The notes beneath the pieces were generated by a model. It was not told where the DNA came from, did no database searches, and saw only the letters and a list, made by a program, of their open reading frames with translations. Both the position numbers and the translations under genes were made by a program. A DNA stretch of 64,000 bases from Plantactinospora endophytica (GTDB taxonomy: Bacteria > Actinomycetota > Actinomycetes > Mycobacteriales > Micromonosporaceae): contig NZ_BONW01000042.1 in assembly GCF_016862915.1 (NCBI RefSeq), positions 1 through 64,000 on the forward strand. The letters are read 5' to 3'. Shown here one piece after another: positions 53,647 to 61,218 of this stretch (the first letter of the stretch is position 1; every line of letters starts with the position of its first letter).

Positions 53647-55101
53647 GTGGCGGATTCCCAGACCAATTCGGCGTGGGCGACGCTGCTGGACATCGAGCCC
53701 CGGGAAGCCGGCCGGCGTCCGCTGCACGACCGGCTGACCCGGGCGCTGCGGGCCGCGATCCGGGACGGCCGGCTCGGCACCGGCGCCGCCGTGCCGCCCA
53801 GCCGGGCGCTGGCCGAGGAGTTGGCCTGCTCCCGGTGGGTGGTGACCGAGGCGTACGGCCAACTAATCGCCGAGGGATACCTCGCGGCCCGGGTCGGTTC
53901 CGCCACCCGGGTGTCGTGGTCGCCGGAGACCATCCCGGCGCGCCGCGCGACCTCCGGCCCGACACAGCCACCGGTCCGGTACGACCTGGCGCCCGGCCTG
54001 CCCGACCTGCGGGCCTTCCCCCGTCGCCGGTGGGCGGAGGCGGTGCACGCGGTCACCGGTTCGGCCGGGCGCTACGACCTCGGCCCGCCCGATCCGGCCG
54101 GCCATCCGGGGCTGCGCGGCACGGTCGCGGAGTACCTGCGCCGGTCCCGGGGCGCCGAGGCGCAGCCGGGCTCGGTGGTGGTCTGCGCCGGCATCACCGA
54201 CGGGCTGTTCCGAATCTGCCGGGCGCTGCGCGCCGAGGGGATCGCCGAGGTGGCGGTCGAGGACCCGGGCTGGGGACGGCTACGGGACGCGGTGACCAGC
54301 GCCGGGCTGCGGATCCATCCGGTGCCGGTGGACCGGGAGGGGGTACGCGTGGCCGAGCTGGCCCGGGCCGGCGGACCCCGGGCCGTGGTGGTCGGCGCGG
54401 CGCACCAGTTCCCGACCGGGGCGATGCTGTCGCCGGCCCGGCGGGCGGAACTGGTGCGCTGGGCGCGCGCGGTCGACGGGTACGTGGTCGAGGACGACTA
54501 CGACGCCGAGTTCCGGTACGACCGCCGCCCGATCGCGGTGATGCAGGGCCTGGACCCGCGCCGGGTGTTCCTGGTCGGCTCGGTCAGCAAGACCCTCTCG
54601 CCCGCCCTGGGGCTGGGCTGGCTGGTCGCGCCGCCGGCCCGGTTACCGGCACTGATGGCGGCGAACGCCGTCGCGGCACCGCCGCCGGTACTGGACCAGC
54701 TCGCCCTGGCCACCTTCGTCGACCGGGGCTGGTACGACACCCACCTGCGGGCGGCCCGGCGGCGTTTCCGGACCCGCCGGGACGTACTCGTCCGGGAGCT
54801 GGCCGCCCGGGTGCCGCAGAGCCGGGTCGCCGGCACCGCCGCCGGACTGCACATCCTGCTGCACCTGCCGGACGGCACCGACACCGACACGGTGGTCACG
54901 GCGGCGGCCGGATCGGGGCTGCGGCTGGTCGACCTCGACGCGTACCGGTCGGGGCGGTCGGGGCCGCCCGCACTGGTGCTCGGCTACGGCAACATCACCG
55001 ACGCGGAGATCCCGCCGGCCGTCGCACTGCTCCGCAAGGCGCTGGAGGCGCCCCGGTCACGGCGCCGGGCGTTACCCGTGCCGCCGCGCCGACCTGCTTA
55101 A
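53647..55101 (+). CDS. MocR/PdxR-family PLP-dependent transcriptional regulator
   Basis: 484 aa: N-terminal GntR winged helix (about residues 15-85, LHDRLTRALRAAI, PPSRALAEELACSRWVVTEAYGQL described in parts), linker, then a fold-type I aminotransferase domain (about 110-470) with VCAGITDGL, VEDDYDAEFRYDR and the PLP lysine Lys315 in SVSKTLSPA. Such regulators sense PLP or amino compounds and act on a neighbouring divergent gene. GTG at 53647 has no ribosome-binding site but a TACGCT -10-like element 9 bp upstream, fitting a leaderless mRNA. Its neighbour is an aldo/keto reductase; a link to pyridoxal metabolism is possible, as pyridoxal reductases are aldo/keto reductases. Confidence 0.93.
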   Translation: MADSQTNSAWATLLDIEPREAGRRPLHDRLTRALRAAIRDGRLGTGAAVPPSRALAEELACSRWVVTEAYGQLIAEGYLAARVGSATRVSWSPETIPARRATSGPTQPPVRYDLAPGLPDLRAFPRRRWAEAVHAVTGSAGRYDLGPPDPAGHPGLRGTVAEYLRRSRGAEAQPGSVVVCAGITDGLFRICRALRAEGIAEVAVEDPGWGRLRDAVTSAGLRIHPVPVDREGVRVAELARAGGPRAVVVGAAHQFPTGAMLSPARRAELVRWARAVDGYVVEDDYDAEFRYDRRPIAVMQGLDPRRVFLVGSVSKTLSPALGLGWLVAPPARLPALMAANAVAAPPPVLDQLALATFVDRGWYDTHLRAARRRFRTRRDVLVRELAARVPQSRVAGTAAGLHILLHLPDGTDTDTVVTAAAGSGLRLVDLDAYRSGRSGPPALVLGYGNITDAEIPPAVALLRKALEAPRSRRRALPVPPRRPA

Positions 55102-55177
55102 GGTCACCTGAAGCGGATCGTAAGGACGCTCCGGCAGTGTTGCCGTCGACAGCGACAGTACGACGGAAGGCACCCCG

Positions 55178-55729
55178 ATGCGCAAGATCATCTGCTCGAC
55201 CTACATCACCCTGGACGGCGTCATCGAGAACCCGATGTGGAGCATGCCGTACTTCGACGAGGAGGCCGCCGCGTTCGCCGGCAGCCAGACCGAGGCCGCC
55301 GACGCGCTGCTGATGGGGCGGCACACCTACGAGGGCTTCGCCGCCAGTTGGCCGCAGCGGGACGAGAGCGACCCGACCACCGGTGCCGCCTTCTTCAACA
55401 ACGTCAAGAAGTACGTCGCCTCGACCACCCTCACCGGCCCGGAGTGGAACAACAGCGAGGTGCTCCAGGGCGACCTGGTCGAAGCGGTCACCCGGCTCAA
55501 GCAGGGCGAGGGCAGGGACATCCTGATGTACGGCTACGGCACCGTGACGCACACCCTGCTCAGGGCCGGACTGCTCGACGAGGTCCGGTTCTGGATCTGC
55601 CCGGTGTTCGAGGGCGGCCCGACGGTCAGCTCGGCGCTCGACGACGTCAGGACGTCGCTGGAGCTGACCGACACCCGGGTCACGAAGAGCGGGGTCATCA
55701 TCGCCACCTACCGGCCCGCCGCCGCCTGA
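55178..55729 (+). CDS. Dihydrofolate reductase (RibD C-terminal) family protein
   Basis: 183 aa. MRKIICSTYITLDGVIENP at the N-terminus, LLMGRHTYEGF and the KKYVAST strand mark the RibD-C/DHFR-like fold found widely in actinomycetes. These proteins bind NADPH but are not shown to reduce folate, so the substrate is unknown. GGAAGG precedes the ATG. It lies 76 bp after the MocR gene and may be read through from it. Confidence 0.9.
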   Translation: MRKIICSTYITLDGVIENPMWSMPYFDEEAAAFAGSQTEAADALLMGRHTYEGFAASWPQRDESDPTTGAAFFNNVKKYVASTTLTGPEWNNSEVLQGDLVEAVTRLKQGEGRDILMYGYGTVTHTLLRAGLLDEVRFWICPVFEGGPTVSSALDDVRTSLELTDTRVTKSGVIIATYRPAAA

Positions 55730-55872
55730 AACCGCTGACGGAGGCACGGGTCGGGCCGCCGTGATGCCCGGCCCGCCCCCGTCGCACGGGTCGGGGGCGG
55801 ACCCGTGACGACGCTCGGCCGGTCAAGGTGCACGAGGCGAACCGAGGGCCTGCCCTCCGGGGGGCGCCCGGC

Positions 55873-57084
55873 TCAGTCGGAGCGGGGCGCCGTACCGGCC
55901 GGCTCCCCGGGCCCGACGTCGCGGCCGACCGCCCACCGGACCAGGCGGTTGGCCTCGACCCGTTCGATCCCGGTGGCCCGGAGCAGGTCGCTCGCGGTCG
56001 TCCGCACCTGGGCGACGACCACGCTGCCGGAGAAGCCGACACCGTCCTTGTACGCCCGGCCGGCGGCGGTGACCGCGCTGAGCGCGCACTGCCGGGCGGC
56101 CTTCGGCAGTGTGCCGACGCCCAGGTCGTGCCGGAGCATCCGGACCGCGTCCGCCAGCGCGGCCACCGCCGACGACAACGAGGACGGGATCGGCTCGCCG
56201 TCCTCCAGCGCCGTCACCGCCCGGCGTACGAGGGTGCCACTGTTCTGCACCGCGTGGTTGATGAACTCGGCACCCTCGAAGTACTGGCTCAGCGCGCCGC
56301 GCCGATGCCAGCGGGCCGGCGAGAGGATGGTGGTCTCCCGGCCGCCCTCCAACGCCTCCTGTAGCCCGTCCATGTACTCCTCGATCTCGGTCAGCCGGTC
56401 CAGCGCCCGCTGTGCCCGTGGCGCGTCGTGGGTCGCCAGCGCCTCGGCGGTCTCATTCAACTGGTCGGCGAGCCGGTCCAGGGCCGGCTGTGCGGCGCGG
56501 TCCACCAGGCGTAACGGGTTGAAGGGCAGCAGCAGCGCGATCACGCCGAGGGCGACGAACCCGCCGATCAGCGCGTCGATCACCCGGAGGAGTTCGACGT
56601 CCGGCGACGCCGGGGTGAGTACCGTGATCAGGATCGCGGTCGCCGCCGCCTGGTTCACCACCGCCGGCCCGCCGCCGAGGAAGATGGTGAGCACGATCGC
56701 CAGCGCCACGATGATGCCGAGTTGCCAGGCGCCACTGCCGATGACGTAGATCAGCAGGTCGCCGATGCCGATGCCGACCGCAACCCCGATGATCAGCTCG
56801 ACGCTCCGGCGCAACCGCTGGCCGACCGAGCCGGCGATGGTGCCGATCGCCGCGATCGGCGCGAAGACCGGATCCGGGTTCCTCAGCAGGTCGTTCGAGA
56901 GCGCCCAGGCGAGTCCGGCGGCGAGCCCGGCCTGGGCGGCCAGCATCAGGTTGAACCGGGTGGCGTGCCACCGGTCCCGGACGGTGGCCTGGGACCGTTC
57001 GCGCAACTGGGCCAGCGCCTCGACGATGTGGCTCTGGTCGAGATCGACGCCGTCGACCGCAGCGGAGTCCCGGCCAGCACGCAT
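55873..57084 (-). CDS. FUSC / aromatic acid exporter-family membrane protein
   Basis: 403 aa. About six hydrophobic helices in residues 45-195 (LAAQAGLAAGLAWAL, LIIGVAVGIGIGDLLI, LGIIVALAIVLTIFLGGG, ALIGGFVALGVIALLLPF), followed by a long cytoplasmic helical domain (about 200-385). This is the half-size arrangement of the FUSC/ArAE group. Role in efflux of organic acids is inferred from family membership only. ATG at 57084; ribosome-binding site weak. Same direction as, and 73 bp downstream of, the debranching-enzyme gene. Confidence 0.85.
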   Translation of the reverse strand: MRAGRDSAAVDGVDLDQSHIVEALAQLRERSQATVRDRWHATRFNLMLAAQAGLAAGLAWALSNDLLRNPDPVFAPIAAIGTIAGSVGQRLRRSVELIIGVAVGIGIGDLLIYVIGSGAWQLGIIVALAIVLTIFLGGGPAVVNQAAATAILITVLTPASPDVELLRVIDALIGGFVALGVIALLLPFNPLRLVDRAAQPALDRLADQLNETAEALATHDAPRAQRALDRLTEIEEYMDGLQEALEGGRETTILSPARWHRRGALSQYFEGAEFINHAVQNSGTLVRRAVTALEDGEPIPSSLSSAVAALADAVRMLRHDLGVGTLPKAARQCALSAVTAAGRAYKDGVGFSGSVVVAQVRTTASDLLRATGIERVEANRLVRWAVGRDVGPGEPAGTAPRSD

Positions 57085-57157
57085 GGCCCCGCTTACCCAC
57101 GATCCACATCGTTAACCGCTGCCCCGCCGGTGCCGGACGACGCGGCCCGGTCGCGGC

Positions 57158-59323
57158 TCACGGCACCAGCCGCAGATGGCCCTGGTCGCGGTTGACCTCG
57201 ACCTCCCAGCACTGCCCGAAGCCCTGCACCCGGCTGAGCTGGATCCGTCCGAACCGCTCTGGGACGGCCGGGTCCAGCACGAACCGGCCGTCGCTGGGCT
57301 CCAGTCCGAACATGGTCCGCAGGAACAGCAGCGGCGCGGCGCTGGCCCAGGCCTGCGGGTTGCACGCGGTCGGGTACGGCACCGGGACCCGGCCGAACGA
57401 GCGGTCGTACCCGGAGAACGCCTCCGGCAGCCGGTTGTCGGAGTGTCGGGCCGCGTCCATCATCGCCTCGATGATCCGGTTCGCCTCCGCCCGGAAGCCG
57501 TACCGGCTCAGCCCGTAGGCGATCAGCGAGTTGTCGTGCGGCCAGACGGTGCCGAGGTGGTAGCCGATCGGGTTGTAGCCGCGGTCGCCGGTGGACAGGG
57601 TACGCACGCCCCAGCCGGAGAAGAGCTGGTCGGACATGAGCTGCCGGGCCAGTACGCCGGCCCGCTCCGCCGGCACGATGCCGCTCCACAGCAGGTGCCC
57701 CATGTTGGAGGTCATCGCGTCGATCGGCCGCTTGTCCCCGTCCAGGCCGAGGGCGTAGTAGCCGCCCCGGTCGTCGAGCCAGAAGTCCCGGTTGAACCGG
57801 TCGGCGAGGTCGGCGGCATCGTCGCGCAGCCGCCGGGCCAGCGCCGGATCCGCGTACGGGCCGTCGGCCAGCTCGGCCAGCCGCAGCTTCGCGTCGTAGG
57901 TGTACCCCTGGATCTCGCAGGTCGCGATCGGCAGCACCGGGATCGCCCCGTCGGCGGACTGCACGCCGTTCCAGGAGTCCCGCCAGCACTGGTTGCCCAG
58001 CCCCTGGGTGGACCGGGTGGCGTACTCGACGTAGCCGTCGCGGTCCCGGTCGCCGTACTCGTCGATCCAGCGCAGCGCGGCGTACGCGTTGTCCCGTACC
58101 TCGTGCAGGAGCTGCTCGTCACCGGTCCAGCGCCAGTACTCGGAGAGCAGCACCAGCCAGAGCTGGGTGGTGTCGGCGGAGCCGTAGTACGGGTTGTGCG
58201 GCTTGACGCCGAGCCGGGTCAGTTCGCCGCTGCGGTGCTCGTGCGGCATCTTGCCCGGCTCGCGGTCGGTGAAGGCGTCCGAGTCGGTGGCCTGGTGCGC
58301 GGCGAGGGTGCGCAGCGTCCCGTGTGCGAGTTCCGGCCCGGCGATCATCGCCTGGTAGGCGGTGATCACCGAGTCCCGCCCGAACAGGGTGAGGAACCAG
58401 GGCAGCCCGGCGGCGACGATGACCACCCGCTGCCCGGAGACCTCCTTCTCGACCCGCATCGAGACCAGGTCGGCGATCGACTGGTGGTAGACGTCGCAGA
58501 CCAGGTCCGCGTCGGCGTGCACGTCGGGCCGGCTGGTCTGCCACCGGCTGGCCGGATCGGTACCGCCGTCGACCTCGAACACCTCGCCGAACTCGCGGCG
58601 GGTCGGCACGATGTCGATGTTGACGTACCGCAGCGGCACGTGCAGCTCGACCTGCCAGCTCTCCCCCGGGTGCAGCACCAGGTCCCAGACCAGGTCGTCG
58701 CCGTCGAGCCGGCTGGCCGGCGGGATCGCCCGGACCTCGGTGGCGACCGTGAAGCCCTCGTTGTCGTAGCCGAACCTGAGCCGGGAACCGTCGGTGGCGT
58801 GGTCCCGGACGATCTGCGCGGAACGGTCCCGGAGCTGCTCCTTGATCTCGAACAGGTCGGCGAAGTCGGCATCCACCCCGAGTCGCAGCTCGATCGGCAC
58901 CCGCTGGTTGGTGAAGCACTGCACCGAGATCCGTTCGAACATGCCCTCGCCGACGAACCGCTGCCGGCGGATCCCGACCCGGTTGGCGGGCAGGTCCGGC
59001 AGCTCCGGGTTGGCCAGGAAGAAGGCCGCCGAGTACGGGTCGACCGAGCTGGAGCCGAGCAGCAGCGGCCGGGCGCCGCCAAGCAGGAGCTGCCAGCGGC
59101 TCAGGAAGCGGGTGTCCTCGTGGATCAGCCCGCCGATCGAGCCGGCCGGCACGTCTCCGCTCGCATCGGAGAGCATGAAGGTCAGCCCGTCGAGTACGCC
59201 GACGGCGTCCGGCCCCAGCTCGGGCGGTAGGTCCCGGTCGGTTCCGCTCGGCACCTGGCCGTCCGTCACCGGCTCCGGGCTCGGGTCGGCGGGCGTCGGT
59301 CGCCGTCGACCGGTCGTCGTCAC
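57158..59323 (-). CDS. Amylo-alpha-1,6-glucosidase-like (glycogen debranching family) protein
   Basis: 721 aa, cytoplasmic. The N-terminal beta domain (about 40-240, GLTFMLSD, GGLIHEDTRFLSRW) is the GDE_N_bis module. The C-terminal (alpha/alpha)6 barrel (about 280-715) includes LFGRDSVITAYQA, EYGDRDRDGYVEYATR, GLGNQCWRDSWNGVQ and YHLGTVWPHDNSLIAYGL, matching GH133/GH63-like glucosidases. Acts on alpha-linked glucan or storage oligosaccharide. GTG at 59323 has GGAGG 5 bp upstream; an alternative GTG at 59329 lies on that site. First gene ahead of the FUSC-like gene. Confidence 0.9.
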   Translation of the reverse strand: MTTTGRRRPTPADPSPEPVTDGQVPSGTDRDLPPELGPDAVGVLDGLTFMLSDASGDVPAGSIGGLIHEDTRFLSRWQLLLGGARPLLLGSSSVDPYSAAFFLANPELPDLPANRVGIRRQRFVGEGMFERISVQCFTNQRVPIELRLGVDADFADLFEIKEQLRDRSAQIVRDHATDGSRLRFGYDNEGFTVATEVRAIPPASRLDGDDLVWDLVLHPGESWQVELHVPLRYVNIDIVPTRREFGEVFEVDGGTDPASRWQTSRPDVHADADLVCDVYHQSIADLVSMRVEKEVSGQRVVIVAAGLPWFLTLFGRDSVITAYQAMIAGPELAHGTLRTLAAHQATDSDAFTDREPGKMPHEHRSGELTRLGVKPHNPYYGSADTTQLWLVLLSEYWRWTGDEQLLHEVRDNAYAALRWIDEYGDRDRDGYVEYATRSTQGLGNQCWRDSWNGVQSADGAIPVLPIATCEIQGYTYDAKLRLAELADGPYADPALARRLRDDAADLADRFNRDFWLDDRGGYYALGLDGDKRPIDAMTSNMGHLLWSGIVPAERAGVLARQLMSDQLFSGWGVRTLSTGDRGYNPIGYHLGTVWPHDNSLIAYGLSRYGFRAEANRIIEAMMDAARHSDNRLPEAFSGYDRSFGRVPVPYPTACNPQAWASAAPLLFLRTMFGLEPSDGRFVLDPAVPERFGRIQLSRVQGFGQCWEVEVNRDQGHLRLVP

Positions 59324-59548
59324 GCGCACCTCCGTGAAGGGAAGCGGAATGCGTGCATATAACCCGTAATGCTACTGGCTCACGCCTCCGCCGTCGACAC
59401 GAACGCGAGTACCCGTCGCAGAGCCATCGGAGCAGGCCGGGGCCGTGACCGGCGGCCCGGACCGCCGCCGACAGCCCGCCTCCAGTCTCCGTTCAGTCGA
59501 TCCTGTGACGGTGGAATCGTCAGCCGCCGCCGCGAGGACGGAACACGC

Positions 59549-59650
59549 ATGCCGGAGAACGTCGACACCGCCAGCCTCGCCGACACCCTCGGCGGCGGTC
59601 ACGCTGAACGGATCGCGCGGCGGGGCCGGAGCGCCGGGCAACACCGATGA
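59549..59650 (+). CDS. Possible 33-aa ORF coupled to the condensation-type gene
   Basis: Reads MPENVDTASLADTLGGGH and ends SAGQHR. Its TGA overlaps the ATG of the next gene (ATGA at 59647-59650), and a weak GGA-type ribosome-binding site precedes it. A 33-codon peptide with a GGG motif could be a leader or small precursor, or only a chance frame that helps translation. Unrecognised. Confidence 0.35.
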   Translation: MPENVDTASLADTLGGGHAERIARRGRSAGQHR

Positions 59651-61080
59651 CCCCGACCTTCCCGCTCTCCTTCGCACAGGAGGCGCTGTGGCTCGCCGCC
59701 CGACCGGGCGAGGTGCCACCCTACGACCAGGACCTGGAGGCCGATCCGCCGCCCGGAGCCGGCAGCCGGTGGGTGCTCGGCCGCTGCTTCGACATCGCCG
59801 GCCACCTCGACCTCGCCGCGCTGCGGCACGCCGTGACCGCGGTGGTACGCCGGCACGAGGCGCTGCGCAGCGTCTTCCTGCACACCCCGGACGGGCCGGT
59901 GCAGCGGATCGAACCTCCCGGGCCGGTGCCGCTGCGGATCGTCGACCACAGCGACCGGCCGGACCCGCGCGCCGAGGCGCTGGCAGCGGCGCAGCAGGCC
60001 GTACGGCAACCCTTCGACCTGGCGACGGGCCCACCGATCCGGTTCCTGGTGCTGCGGCTGGCGCCCTGCCACCACCTGCTCGTGGTGGCGGTCCACCAGC
60101 TCGTCGCCGACGGCCGGTCGATCGAGATCCTGCTGCGCGACCTCGGCGTCGGCTACGTCAAGGCGCTCGTCAACGGTCCGACCACGCTGCCGGAGCCCTC
60201 GATCGGGTACGTCGACTGGGCGGTCTGGCAGCGGCACCGGCTCTCCGGCATCCGCCGCAGGGACCTGCGCGCCTGGTGGCGGGCGGCCCTCGACGACGTA
60301 CCCCGGATCCTGGACCTGCCGGCGCAGGCGTGCACCGAGATCCGGCCGCAGACCCGGCGGCACCGCAGGTCCGTGCCGCTCCCGGCCCCGACCCGGTACG
60401 CCGTCGACGCGCTCGCCCGGCAGCAGCGCGGCACCGCGTCCACCGTGCTGCTCGCCGCGTACGGCGTGCTGCTCGGCCGCTACGGCGGGGCGGACCGGCT
60501 GCTGGTCGGCATTCCGGTGGCCAACCGGGAGCACCCGCAGACGGCCGAGGTGGTCGGGCTGTTCGTCAACACCCTGCCGGTGCCGGTGGACCTGACCGGC
60601 GCACCCACCTTCGCCGAGCTGGTGGCCCGGACCCGGCGCGCGACGCTCGGTGTACTCGAACACCAGGACCTGCCCTTCGAGCAGCTCGTCGCCGACCTCG
60701 CCGCGCCCCGGGACGGCGCCCGGCCGCCGCTGGCGCAGGTCTGCTTCACCCACCGGGGCGCCGATCCGTCGGCCACGTTGACCCTCCCGTCCTGCACCGT
60801 CGACGAGGTGCCGCTGGACGCCGACACCGGCAGGTTCGAACTGACCCTGCTGGTCGACGAGTCGGGCCGGGACGCCGAGGTACGGGCCGAGTACGACGCC
60901 GACCGCTACGCCGGCCCGTTCGTCGAGGGCCTGCTGGCGGCGTACGTGGTGCTGCTCGACGCGGCCGGCACGGCACCCGGTACGCCGGTGTCCGAGCTGC
61001 CGCTGCCCGACCGGCACTCTCACGCGCGGTCGGTCGGGCTCGACAGCGAACCGCGCCGGCCCGGGACGGATCGCGGGTAA
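59647..61080 (+). CDS. Stand-alone NRPS condensation-domain-like protein, catalytic His replaced
   Basis: 477 aa, one condensation domain alone. Typical landmarks: FPLSFAQEALWLA at the start, RRHEALRSVF near 75, YVDWAVWQR near 195, VGIPVANREHPQTAEVVGLFVNTLPV near 290 and HQDLPFEQLV near 340. The active-site motif HHxxxDG reads HQLVADG (His150, Gln151, Asp155, Gly156), so the second, catalytic histidine is Gln; codon CAG at 60097-60099. It may be non-catalytic, or act as an acyltransferase or recruitment domain like the X-domain of glycopeptide synthetases. It is 45 kb from the NRPS, with no NRPS genes adjacent. ATG overlaps the stop of a 33-codon frame. Confidence 0.9.
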   Translation: MTPTFPLSFAQEALWLAARPGEVPPYDQDLEADPPPGAGSRWVLGRCFDIAGHLDLAALRHAVTAVVRRHEALRSVFLHTPDGPVQRIEPPGPVPLRIVDHSDRPDPRAEALAAAQQAVRQPFDLATGPPIRFLVLRLAPCHHLLVVAVHQLVADGRSIEILLRDLGVGYVKALVNGPTTLPEPSIGYVDWAVWQRHRLSGIRRRDLRAWWRAALDDVPRILDLPAQACTEIRPQTRRHRRSVPLPAPTRYAVDALARQQRGTASTVLLAAYGVLLGRYGGADRLLVGIPVANREHPQTAEVVGLFVNTLPVPVDLTGAPTFAELVARTRRATLGVLEHQDLPFEQLVADLAAPRDGARPPLAQVCFTHRGADPSATLTLPSCTVDEVPLDADTGRFELTLLVDESGRDAEVRAEYDADRYAGPFVEGLLAAYVVLLDAAGTAPGTPVSELPLPDRHSHARSVGLDSEPRRPGTDRG

Positions 61081-61168
61081 CCGCTCGGTCGCCGTACCCC
61101 GTCGAGTCGACGGAAGACCCTGCGGTTGCCCGACGTCGCCGGTCCGGCACGGGGTCCGGGCACGGAAC

Positions 61169-61202
61169 GGGGCCGCCGCCGACGGATGCCGGCGACGGCC
61201 CC
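61169..61202. terminator. Bidirectional terminator hairpin
   Basis: ggggccgccgccg (61169-61181) pairs with cggcgacggcccc (61190-61202), 12 of 13 positions, 8-base loop. It lies between the condensation-type gene and the convergent M6 protease gene. Confidence 0.75.
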
Positions 61203-61218
61203 ACGGACCGATGTGCTG

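Noticed and set aside
53601-54056. Extension of the aldo/keto reductase frame across the divergent MocR gene
   Set aside because: It is antisense to the conserved GntR and aminotransferase parts of MocR. The family's N-terminus begins at 53600.
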